A stretch of 64,000 nt of DNA, from assembly GCA_018825965.1 (NCBI GenBank), contig JAHKAA010000010.1, forward strand, positions 1-64,000, read 5' to 3'. Positions 37,509 to 45,441 of the stretch are shown here, piece after piece. The notes beneath the pieces were generated by a model that searched no databases, was not told the origin of the DNA, and saw nothing but the letters and a program-made list of their open reading frames with translations. The translations under genes were made by a program, and so were the position numbers. The stretch is from Gammaproteobacteria bacterium. GTDB taxonomy: Bacteria > Pseudomonadota > Gammaproteobacteria > Enterobacterales > Alteromonadaceae. Numbering within the stretch: the stretch's first letter is position 1; each line of letters opens with the position of its first letter.

Positions 37509-38668
37509 TGAGTCTGGTATCAACCACACAGCTGCAGTTGCCTCCACTGGCACTTTATGTCCATATTCCCTGGTGCATTCAAAAGTGCCCTTATTGCGAC
37601 TTTAACTCTCATGCCGTCAAGCAAGGCATACCGGAGCAGGAATATGTCAGCCATTTATTGGCCGATTTACGCCAGGATTTAAGTTATGTGCAAGGCCGCG
37701 CTATCAGCTCCATTTTTATTGGCGGCGGTACACCCAGCACTTTTAGTGGTGAAGGCATTCAGGCCATTTTAGATGGCGTGCGCCAGGAACTGAGTTTAAG
37801 CCCGGACTGCGAAATCACTATGGAAGCCAACCCTGGCACTGTGGAAGCCGCTCGTTTTGCCGCTTATGTAGCCGCTGGCGTGACTCGTTTTTCTATTGGT
37901 GTGCAAAGTTTTCAAACCAAACAACTGAAAGCCCTGGGCCGTATTCACGATTGCGATGAAGCCATTAAAGCTGCTCAGCTTGCAGCAACTTTGCCACTGC
38001 AAAGTTTTAATCTGGATTTAATGCATGGGTTGCCGGATCAGGATGTTGCAGGTGCTTTGGCCGACTTACAACAAGCTATAGATTTAAAGCCACCGCATTT
38101 ATCCTGGTATCAGCTGACGATAGAACCTAATACCGCCTTTGCTTCACGCCCTCCTGTATTGCCTGAAGACGAAGCCTTGTGGGATATTCAGGAGCAAGGC
38201 CATATGCTGTTACAACAATATGGCTACACTCAGTACGAAATCTCAGCCTATAGTCAGCCAGGCCTGCAATGCAGACATAACCTGAACTACTGGCGTTATG
38301 GCGACTACTTAGGTATTGGCTGTGGCGCTCATGGCAAAATCACAGTGCCAGAGACTGGCAAAATTATCCGGCCAGTCAAAATTAAACACCCCAAAGGTTA
38401 TATGGATATCAGCAAAGGTTATCTGGATCAAAGCACTGAAGTAGCGCCTGAAGACAGAGCTTTTGAGTTTTTTATGAACCGCTTTCGTTTGCTCGAAGCC
38501 TGCCCCAAGCAGGATTTCAGCGCTTATACCGGCTTACCTGTCACATCTGTAGCAGATGCACTTGCCAAAGCAGAGCAACTGGGGTTAATTAACAGTACAG
38601 AATTACACTGGCAAATCAGCCCCAAAGGCGCACGCTACCTGAATGATTTGTTATCGCTATTTATTTGA
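37508..38668 (+). CDS. hemW: Radical SAM heme chaperone HemW
   Basis: This 386-residue radical SAM protein has the cluster motif WCIQKCPYCDFNSHA (CxxxCxxC, about 23-37). Further motifs are SIFIGGGTPSTF and FSIGVQSFQ. The C-terminal HemW domain has EFFMNRFRL. Such proteins were long annotated as coproporphyrinogen dehydrogenase but deliver heme. The ATG at 37508 overlaps the rdgB stop. Confidence 0.95.
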   Translation: MSLVSTTQLQLPPLALYVHIPWCIQKCPYCDFNSHAVKQGIPEQEYVSHLLADLRQDLSYVQGRAISSIFIGGGTPSTFSGEGIQAILDGVRQELSLSPDCEITMEANPGTVEAARFAAYVAAGVTRFSIGVQSFQTKQLKALGRIHDCDEAIKAAQLAATLPLQSFNLDLMHGLPDQDVAGALADLQQAIDLKPPHLSWYQLTIEPNTAFASRPPVLPEDEALWDIQEQGHMLLQQYGYTQYEISAYSQPGLQCRHNLNYWRYGDYLGIGCGAHGKITVPETGKIIRPVKIKHPKGYMDISKGYLDQSTEVAPEDRAFEFFMNRFRLLEACPKQDFSAYTGLPVTSVADALAKAEQLGLINSTELHWQISPKGARYLNDLLSLFI

Positions 38669-38703
38669 TCCAATTAACTACAAAAAATAATGAAGGTCCA
38701 TTT

Positions 38704-40545
38704 ATGTATTTACGATATTCAGCACTGGCGCTGGCGGTAAGCTTAGCAACAGTAGCAGGCTGTAAACCGGCCCCTACCCCTATCGATCAAAGCAAAATTA
38801 TTGAAGCTACTGTGGTTCTGACTGAAAACCAAAAAGCCGACGCCCTGTTCGAGAAGATTTTCCAGCAATCCGTAGATAACAGCCCGGAAACACAAACCGC
38901 TTTAGGTTTAAAAACCAATTACGATCAGTGGGATGATTTATCTGAAGCTCAAATCCAAAAAGAGCTGGAACAAGCTAAAGAGCAACTGGCGCAGGTGCAA
39001 GCCCTGAACATGCAAAGCCTGGACACTGGCCGTCAATTGAGCGTGAAGCTTTTAACAGCTCGCTTACAGGCTCGTTTAGACGATGCCAAATGGGAGTTGT
39101 ACAGCTACCCTGTCAATCAGATGTATGGCACCCATTCCGACGTACCTTCTTTGCTGATTAACCAGCATAGCATCAGCGATGAAAGCGATGCCAAAGCTTA
39201 TATTGGCCGCTTAAAAGGCGTAACCACCTATTTCAAACAACTGGAACAACAACTGCAGGCCCGCGCAGATATTGGCGTTTTACCACCCAAGTTTGTGTTT
39301 GCTCATGTGATTGGTGCCAGCCGTAATATCATCAGCGGCGCACCTTTTGACGGTGGCAACGACAGCACTTTATTGGCAGATTTCCGTGGCAAAGTACAAG
39401 AACTGAAGCTGGAACAGGCTGAAAAAGACTTACTGCTCAAAGAAGCTGAACTGGCTTTAGTGGGCAGCGTAAAACCAGCTTACGAAAACCTGATCAAATT
39501 ACTGACCACTTTAGAAGAAAAAGCCGGTACTGAAGATGGTGTATGGCGCTTTAAAGACGGCGATGAGTTTTACGCCAACAGCTTAGCCCGTATTACGACC
39601 ACAGATTACAGCGCTGAAAAAATCCATCAGCTGGGTTTGTCTGAAGTTGCCCGTATTCACGAAGAAATGAAAGGCATTATGAAAAAAGTCGGCTTTAAAG
39701 GCGACTTACAGCAGTTTTTTGCCTTTATGCGTGACGATCCGCAGTTTTATTACCCGGACACAGCCGAAGGCAAAGCAGAGTATTTAGCCGAAGCCACCCG
39801 TCTTATCGATACCATGAAATCGCGTTTAGACGAGCTCTTTATCGTTAAACCTAAAGCCGATATGGTGGTAAAAGCGGTAGAGCCTTTCCGTGAGCAGTCT
39901 GCGGGTAAAGCCTTTTACGAGCAACCTTCGATGGATGGCAGCCGCCCTGGTATTTATTACGCCAACCTGTACCGCATGAGTGGTATGCCAAAGTATCAGA
40001 TGGAAGCCCTGGCATATCATGAAGGTATTCCGGGCCACCATATGCAAATTGCCATAGCCCAGGAGCTGGACAATGTGCCTAAGTTCCGTAAGTTTGGTGG
40101 TTATACCGCTTATATCGAAGGCTGGGGTTTATACACTGAGTTCCTGCCAAAAGAGATTGGCATGTATCAGGACCCCTACTCCGACTTCGGCCGTTTAGCC
40201 ATGGAACTATGGCGCGCCTGCCGTTTGGTTGTTGATACCGGCTTACACAATAAAAAATGGACCCGCGAACAGGCCATTCAGTATCTGGTAGACACCACAC
40301 CAAACTCAAAAGGCGAAGCCGTCAACGCCATAGAGCGTTACATCGTAATGCCAGGCCAGGCCACAGCTTACACTGTGGGTATGCTGAAAATGCTGGAACT
40401 GCGCGAAAAAGCCAAAACAGCGCTGGGCGATAAGTTCGACATCCGCCAATTCCACGACGTAGTACTGAAAAACGGCGCAGTGCCTTTGGACGTGCTGGAG
40501 CAGTTAGTGGATCAGTATATTCAATCGGCTAAGGCTGCGGCTTAA
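38704..40545 (+). CDS. DUF885 family lipoprotein, putative zinc metallopeptidase-like
   Basis: This 613-residue protein has a lipoprotein signal (LATVAGCKP, cysteine near residue 20). The DUF885 domain covers most of the length and includes AYHEGIPGHHMQIA, an HExxxH-like motif that could bind zinc. GGYTAYIEGWGLYTEF, also conserved in DUF885, is present. I chose the ATG at 38704, which gives a clean lipobox at the N-terminus, with AAGG upstream. The activity is uncertain; peptidase function is inferred from the motif. Confidence 0.88.
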   Translation: MYLRYSALALAVSLATVAGCKPAPTPIDQSKIIEATVVLTENQKADALFEKIFQQSVDNSPETQTALGLKTNYDQWDDLSEAQIQKELEQAKEQLAQVQALNMQSLDTGRQLSVKLLTARLQARLDDAKWELYSYPVNQMYGTHSDVPSLLINQHSISDESDAKAYIGRLKGVTTYFKQLEQQLQARADIGVLPPKFVFAHVIGASRNIISGAPFDGGNDSTLLADFRGKVQELKLEQAEKDLLLKEAELALVGSVKPAYENLIKLLTTLEEKAGTEDGVWRFKDGDEFYANSLARITTTDYSAEKIHQLGLSEVARIHEEMKGIMKKVGFKGDLQQFFAFMRDDPQFYYPDTAEGKAEYLAEATRLIDTMKSRLDELFIVKPKADMVVKAVEPFREQSAGKAFYEQPSMDGSRPGIYYANLYRMSGMPKYQMEALAYHEGIPGHHMQIAIAQELDNVPKFRKFGGYTAYIEGWGLYTEFLPKEIGMYQDPYSDFGRLAMELWRACRLVVDTGLHNKKWTREQAIQYLVDTTPNSKGEAVNAIERYIVMPGQATAYTVGMLKMLELREKAKTALGDKFDIRQFHDVVLKNGAVPLDVLEQLVDQYIQSAKAAA

Positions 40546-40570
40546 CTGATATTGATTCAATTAATACTGT

Positions 40571-40599
40571 AAGGGCGCCCCTAATGGGCGCCCTTTTTT
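40571..40599 (+). terminator. Terminator of the DUF885 gene
   Basis: AAGGGCGCCC-CTAAT-GGGCGCCCTT is followed by TTTTG, 26 bases past the stop. Confidence 0.88.
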
Positions 40600-40953
40600 G
40601 TAGTTCTTTTCCGCACCGATAGCATTTCTGGTTTTTGTAATTGGCATTACTTGCAGCGATGCACGCAGACACAATAGTCCAGCCCTTCACTGAGTTCGCC
40701 CGTATCGACACTTTGTGCCAGAAGCGGACATCACGTTGTCTTCAAACTAAACGTCCTCTTTAGAATATCTAACTGAATAAACCCACAAAACTCTCCTCGA
40801 TTTATTTTGAGCTTTATTTTCGGGAGCGTTGCACCTACGACCTAATGCCCGAGCTATCATCATAAATAACTCCCATTAGGTATTTGAATTTGTTAAATTT
40901 ACCTAAAAATGCATATAATTAGCTATGGTGTAGATTAAACTAGGAAAATTCAA
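40600..40953 (+). promoter_or_regulatory. Island boundary region with a likely promoter for the ATPase operon
   Basis: No gene is visible. TTGTTA (40890-40895), an 18-base spacer and a perfect TATAAT (40914-40919) form a good sigma-70 promoter about 35 bases before the ATPase start. The sequence becomes clearly AT-rich from about 40850, marking the left edge of the accessory island. I saw no direct repeat, integrase or tRNA end that would define an insertion site. Confidence 0.6.
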
Positions 40954-42306
40954 ATGATTACAAACTTCGAGCTGGAGAACTTCAAAGCATTTTCTCATAA
41001 ACAATCATTAAAACTGGCTCCGATAACTTTAATTTATGGCCCTAACTCGTCAGGTAAAAGTTCAGTTATACAAGCCTTAATGATGCTGCAACAAACATTA
41101 AAAGCCGCAGATCAGGACGGAAAGTTAATTACTTCTGGTTCTTCAATTAGCTTAGGTACATTTGAATCACTAATACATAAGCAAGACAAAAAATCAACTA
41201 TGCAATTCACTATAGAATATGACAGTCAAATAAATGCTGAAGATTTCAAACACAGATACTCATATGAAATGCTGTTTGCTAACTCAGACATTAGAAAATT
41301 AGAGTTATCCTATGGTTGCATTGATTCTAAGCCATTATTGATGCACTACAATTTTAGCTGTTCAAATAAATCTGGAATAAAAGTTGACTACCAATTAGTT
41401 AGATCTAGAGCAACGAGCCAAGGCGCAAATTTTTCGTTAAATAATCCTCACAGCTTGGAATTAGCGATTGTCAGAAGAGCTGGTATAAAAAAAACCGATG
41501 GTAAATCATGGGTAGACGTATCTGATTATTTATCTAAACCATTTGGAATTTCACAAATCCTTAGCATTCCTACTATCAGAGATTCAGTGGGTGGAGAAGC
41601 AAATTTGTATACCGATAGAGTGGTAGATGACGTGGCTCACATGATTAATGACTATAAATATTTAGGACCACTAAGAAGTTCACCAAAAAAAATATACTCC
41701 GAATACACAGAAAAAAATAATTCTGGATCAGGGAAAAACAATTTAGGTCTAGAAATGTATAATTCTTCTAGCAATACAATAAAAAGTATAAATAAATTTC
41801 TTGAGCAATTCAAAATACCATATAAGATTTTTGTTAAAGATTTAGGGGATGTTAATACTGGACCATTAATCTCTATTCAATTAGAAGATCTTAGAAATGG
41901 CACAGTTATTACACCTAAAGATGTTGGTTTCGGTATTGGGCAAGTATTACCTATAATTTTAGAGGCAATCGTATCTACAAATAAATTAATCTGCGTTGAA
42001 CAACCTGAAATTCACTTGCACCCTCGACTGCAAGCTCATTTAGCGGATTTGTTCATTGAGTCTACAAAATCAGAAAAAAACAACCAGTGGATCATTGAAA
42101 CACATAGTGAAGCTTTAATGCTACGTATTCAAAAACGAATACGTGAAGGTGTTATCTCTAAAGATATGGTATCAGTGCTGTATATAGATGTTGGTGAGTC
42201 AGGTGCTCAAGTGACCTCCTTACATTTAGATGATGAAGGTGATTTTTTAACACATTGGCCAAACGGATTTTTTGAAGAACGTTTGAACGAAGTGTTCGGA
42301 GGTTAA
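40954..42306 (+). CDS. SMC/ABC-type AAA ATPase with DUF3696-like C-terminus (defence-like)
   Basis: This 450-residue protein has the N-terminus MITNFELENFKAFSHKQSLK typical of SMC-like island ATPases. Walker A is GPNSSGKSS (29-37), with a long variable middle. Walker B is LICVEQPEIHLHP (about 346-358), and the H-loop is WIIETHSEALMLR. The tail DEGDFLTHWPNGFFEERLNE (about 427-446) is the DUF3696-type end. Such ATPases are sensors or motors of two-gene bacterial immunity modules. It abuts the next gene with no gap, has its own promoter and is AT-rich against its surroundings. Defence function is inferred, not shown. Confidence 0.8.
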   Translation: MITNFELENFKAFSHKQSLKLAPITLIYGPNSSGKSSVIQALMMLQQTLKAADQDGKLITSGSSISLGTFESLIHKQDKKSTMQFTIEYDSQINAEDFKHRYSYEMLFANSDIRKLELSYGCIDSKPLLMHYNFSCSNKSGIKVDYQLVRSRATSQGANFSLNNPHSLELAIVRRAGIKKTDGKSWVDVSDYLSKPFGISQILSIPTIRDSVGGEANLYTDRVVDDVAHMINDYKYLGPLRSSPKKIYSEYTEKNNSGSGKNNLGLEMYNSSSNTIKSINKFLEQFKIPYKIFVKDLGDVNTGPLISIQLEDLRNGTVITPKDVGFGIGQVLPIILEAIVSTNKLICVEQPEIHLHPRLQAHLADLFIESTKSEKNNQWIIETHSEALMLRIQKRIREGVISKDMVSVLYIDVGESGAQVTSLHLDDEGDFLTHWPNGFFEERLNEVFGG

Positions 42307-43275
42307 ATGCTTACTAATTTCTATTTAGATAGTGAGGTCTTCGATGACGCTCAATTACAAGAAATTCCTCAGGCAAATTTATCCATTTTATATGATTGGC
42401 AACACTACGGCTGTTTGGGTTACTGTAATAAACACGAAGAGGAAATATTGCATTCAATTAAAAAGGTGGTTCCTAAATACCATATTAAGTGGCAAACAGC
42501 GTTCGCACAATTCAAAAAGACTAAAATTACGCCTCGCAAAGCGATAATGTCAGAATATGATGATTTTCTTGACCTCAAGAATGAAATGAACTCTTATGAT
42601 GTGCAGACGGCAGTAATATCAAGTGCCTTTCTTGATTATTATTTGCCAGAGCATAAAGACATGCTATTTGAAGTGGTATCACCAAGTAATTTTGGGGAAT
42701 CAGTAAGTTTCTCCAAAAGCAAAACAATGAGTTTGGAGCAAATAAAAAAAGGGGATGACATTAATTTAATTTGGAAAAATAAATTTCATTGCCTTGCAAA
42801 ACATTCGAAACACATCACTATAATTGACAGATATTCTGCTCTAAACATATTGGAAGATCACGCAAATGGTAAAAAAACATCTCTAGAATTAATTATAGAT
42901 TTCCTCACCACAACTGGAGGTAAGTTCGATATTACGATCTATGGCGCATGCGATATTCCAAAAAAATCTGTTAATGCAACAACTCTTAAAAATTATTTAG
43001 ATAATCACTTACGTAAACAGCCGAATTACTTAAAAACAATTTCTAACTCTGGCTTTTCTTTGTGTAAAAATAAATTCTTTGGTGAAGAGGCGCACGACCG
43101 CATGATAAGCTTTGACGAGAGTTTTGTAGTAGAGATCGGGAGCGGATTAGATATATTTAGAGATAAACCATTAGCTTCAAATACTTTCGCTATAAAAATT
43201 AAGACTCTTACCTGCTTTACAGAGATCTATAGCAAACTGAGCATGAATCGTGAATTAGGTTGCACTAATTTATGA
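42307..43275 (+). CDS. Putative effector with an MITD1-C-terminal-like (phospholipase-D-fold) domain
   Basis: This 322-residue protein starts on the base after the ATPase stop. I recognise no whole-length family. The C-terminal part (about 165-310) has ITIIDRYSAL and then AHDRMISFDESFVVEIGSGL with LDIF following (about 262-284). This spacing closely recalls the PLD-like MIT_C domain of eukaryotic MITD1 (xxDRxIxxxxxxxIxIGxGLDxF). In PLD-like nucleases HxK is the usual catalytic motif; here it is H-D-R. A nuclease or lipid/DNA-binding effector controlled by the ATPase is the likeliest reading, but this is inference. The N-terminal 160 residues are unassigned. Confidence 0.55.
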   Translation: MLTNFYLDSEVFDDAQLQEIPQANLSILYDWQHYGCLGYCNKHEEEILHSIKKVVPKYHIKWQTAFAQFKKTKITPRKAIMSEYDDFLDLKNEMNSYDVQTAVISSAFLDYYLPEHKDMLFEVVSPSNFGESVSFSKSKTMSLEQIKKGDDINLIWKNKFHCLAKHSKHITIIDRYSALNILEDHANGKKTSLELIIDFLTTTGGKFDITIYGACDIPKKSVNATTLKNYLDNHLRKQPNYLKTISNSGFSLCKNKFFGEEAHDRMISFDESFVVEIGSGLDIFRDKPLASNTFAIKIKTLTCFTEIYSKLSMNRELGCTNL

Positions 43276-43768
43276 TTTTTGAATAAGCAATAAATATACG
43301 AGCTGTCTAACGCCGTCGCAAACAAAACGTCGGATTCAAAGTAGATGAATTTTTGATTCTAGTGCTTTAGAAATGAAACCAAATTAAGGCAAGACAGTGA
43401 TCCATTTTTTCGAAAATTGGCTATCACTAGGTCCGCTTAGCGCTCAAGGGGTTGATCAAGTATGTGCCAAAACCTGATATTGGCGTTATGGTAAATACCT
43501 GATCATCACTTCTTTTATAAGCTCGAATTACTGGATAAATTACCAAGCGTCCAGCTTTAGTGAATTCAAGAACAACTAGCGTACTTCCTGTCTAAATTTC
43601 TTCGGCCTCAAATTTACTTGTTTCAGAAAAAATTGTTGAAATAGAGGAACATCAGCGTTAGTTTGATATGGGTAAAAATCATGAAATAAATCGGGAAAAA
43701 GTTTGACTTGCAGGCGGCCTGCCTTTGAAAACGGATTGCTAGTAATCCCCACGTTTTAAGGACATTTC
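43276..43768 (+). other. 493-base non-coding gap in the accessory island
   Basis: No ORF of note is present. A GTCTAACGCC at about 43306 looks like one end of an attC-type site, but I find no matching core within 150 bases. The rest has stop codons in all frames and looks like degraded accessory DNA. AAGGA near 43758 is the ribosome-binding site of the HNH gene. I could not place a promoter. Confidence 0.4.
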
Positions 43769-44500
43769 ATGGTACTTGATGCACAAGGACGTAAATTGTT
43801 GTCACTCCTTATATCGATTATGCCGAAGGTGATTCCGGGAAGGCCCGAAACCTACATTGGCTACAAACAGTGCCACGATAGGTTGGGGTTAGCCCAACTT
43901 AGGGAAAAGTGGGGCGAAAGTTTAAAGTCTCAAGGGCTGGCTTCATTAGCCGAGTGGAGCAAGTATCAGGGATATCCAGGTATCACGGGCCTTGTCATAG
44001 ATAAGACATCAAATTCGCCTGGAAAAGGTTACTTCAGCCTTTTCGAAAGGGAAGAAGACGATTTCCCTTGGTGGAAGGAACAAATAAAGCTCTCGAAGGT
44101 GTTCGATTGGACTCAATTCACTGAAGCTGAAATTGCACCAGTCCCGGTGGACTACACTGTTCCAGATCGAGAGGAAATAACCACCTCCCGCATTATTCGC
44201 GACACGATAGCTTCTCGGCGCGTGAAAATGCTTAACGCTAATCAGTGCCAAATCTGTGGTGTTGCTATCGAAATGCCTGGAGGGAAAAAGTATTCTGAAG
44301 CACACCACATTATTCCGTTAGGCCAACCGCACAATGGGCCAGATGTAATTGAAAACATGATTTGTGTGTGTCCAAACGATCATGCACGACTGGACTACGG
44401 CGCAATCAAACTCGATCCCAAGGCAATCCGGTTTAAACAAGGGCATACGATCTCTGAAGAGTTCATAAACTATCATAATGAAGTTGTTTATCGTCGCTGA
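43769..44500 (+). CDS. HNH endonuclease
   Basis: This 243-residue protein has a C-terminal HNH nuclease domain: a zinc-knuckle cysteine pair CQICG (about 155-159), then EAHHIIPLGQPHNGPD, NMICVCPNDHARLDYG. The N-terminal region (about 1-140) includes PGRPETYIGYKQCHDRLGL and may bind DNA or a partner. Standalone HNH proteins of this kind include McrA-like restriction enzymes. An AAGGA ribosome-binding site lies seven bases upstream. It precedes two TIR genes in the same orientation. Confidence 0.85.
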   Translation: MVLDAQGRKLLSLLISIMPKVIPGRPETYIGYKQCHDRLGLAQLREKWGESLKSQGLASLAEWSKYQGYPGITGLVIDKTSNSPGKGYFSLFEREEDDFPWWKEQIKLSKVFDWTQFTEAEIAPVPVDYTVPDREEITTSRIIRDTIASRRVKMLNANQCQICGVAIEMPGGKKYSEAHHIIPLGQPHNGPDVIENMICVCPNDHARLDYGAIKLDPKAIRFKQGHTISEEFINYHNEVVYRR

Positions 44501-44599
44501 CAAAAAGTTCCAAACGGACAAAATTGTATTATCAAACCTTTTGCAAAGGACGCAAAAGCTGCCGCACAATAATCTCGCTGCTGAACAGTGGCGTTAAGC
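44496..44599 (+). repeat. attC-like segment between the HNH and TIR genes
   Basis: The segment begins in GCTGACAAAAAGTTCC at the HNH stop codon and ends in GCTGAACAGTGGCGTTAAGC. Its last seven bases, GTTAAGC, fit the integron core-site consensus GTTRRRY, and GTTC/GAAC elements flank the middle. The next start codon lies 17 bases on, as in gene cassettes. The left core (GCTGAC) is imperfect, so this is a suggestion. Confidence 0.4.
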
Positions 44600-44616
44600 A
44601 TATTGGGAGTAAAAAT

Positions 44617-45384
44617 TTGCAATTCATTCATAATGATTTAGGTCAAAGAAAAGCTGGTGAAATTGTTGAAGTTACTTTGACGAGTGGAGCTAATGTTCGC
44701 TTAATGAGCAGCTCTGATTTTAGTAACTATAAAAATGGAAGACGACATCGCTATATTGGTGGCTTAGCAAAACAATCGCCTTTAAGACTTCAAATTCCTA
44801 GTTCTGGCCACTGGCATGTTGCTATCGATATGCAAGGTTTGAGGGGGAGCACTAGGGCGTCAGTACGAATACTTCCGGGGACGCTTCCTGCGATTCAGGA
44901 TCGGCCTCTATCGGAAGTTCCAAGCCTGGTTCGTGACAACATTCCACCACCAACAGAATCTGGCGGAGAAACTCATGACGTTTTCATTTCACACGCATCC
45001 GAAGATAAAGATGATTTTGTTCGACCTCTAGCAGATGCTCTCATAGCTCAAGGGCTGAATGTGTGGTACGACGAAATGACCCTTAGAATTGGGGATAGTC
45101 TGAGACAAAAAATTGATAAAGGTCTTGCTAATAGTAAAGTTGGGCTAGTTGTTCTATCACCTTCATTTATAAAGAAAGGCTGGACCAACTATGAGCTTGA
45201 TGGAATTGTGACGAGAACTGTGTCAGGCGAGCAAGTCTTACTACCTATTTGGCACAACATTACAAAGCAACAAGTAGTAGATTTTAGTCCATCAATTGCG
45301 GATAAAGTTGCTCGTAGTACGGCCACTCATACCATTGAAGAGATTGCCATTGAAATTGCTGAGCTTATAAAGTCAAGAGCATAA
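44617..45384 (+). CDS. DUF1883-TIR domain protein
   Basis: This 255-residue protein has an N-terminal DUF1883 domain (FIHNDLGQRKAGEIVEVTL, FSNYKNGRRHRYIGGLAKQS, SGHWHVAIDMQGLRGS; about 1-90). A proline-rich linker leads to a C-terminal TIR domain with HDVFISHASEDKDDFVRPLA and VWYDEMTLRIGDSL. The glutamate of WYDE aligns with the catalytic NADase glutamate of TIR enzymes, and VVLSPSFIKKGW follows. I chose TTG at 44617 because GGGAG lies seven bases upstream and DUF1883 then starts at residue 1. NAD-degrading immune effector function is an inference from the family. Confidence 0.85.
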   Translation: MQFIHNDLGQRKAGEIVEVTLTSGANVRLMSSSDFSNYKNGRRHRYIGGLAKQSPLRLQIPSSGHWHVAIDMQGLRGSTRASVRILPGTLPAIQDRPLSEVPSLVRDNIPPPTESGGETHDVFISHASEDKDDFVRPLADALIAQGLNVWYDEMTLRIGDSLRQKIDKGLANSKVGLVVLSPSFIKKGWTNYELDGIVTRTVSGEQVLLPIWHNITKQQVVDFSPSIADKVARSTATHTIEEIAIEIAELIKSRA

Positions 45385-45441
45385 CAAGTCGTTGAAGCTC
45401 GCACGCTGGACAGTTTTCAAGCAAACATGAGGGCGTTGAGA
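45379..45441 (+). repeat. attC-like segment between the two TIR genes
   Basis: The stop codon region GCATAACAAGTCGTTGAAGCTC begins a 63-base segment with TTGAA/TTCAA inner arms, ending in GAGGGCGTTGAGA. It recalls cassette ends of the TAACAAGTCGTT...GGGCGTT type. The right core GTTGAGA deviates from the consensus. It sits directly before the ATG of the second TIR gene and supplies its GAGGG ribosome-binding site. Confidence 0.4.

Noticed and set aside
43306..43316. GTCTAACGCC resembling one end of an attC site
   Set aside because: No complementary GTTRRRY core with matching arms was found within 150 bases downstream.
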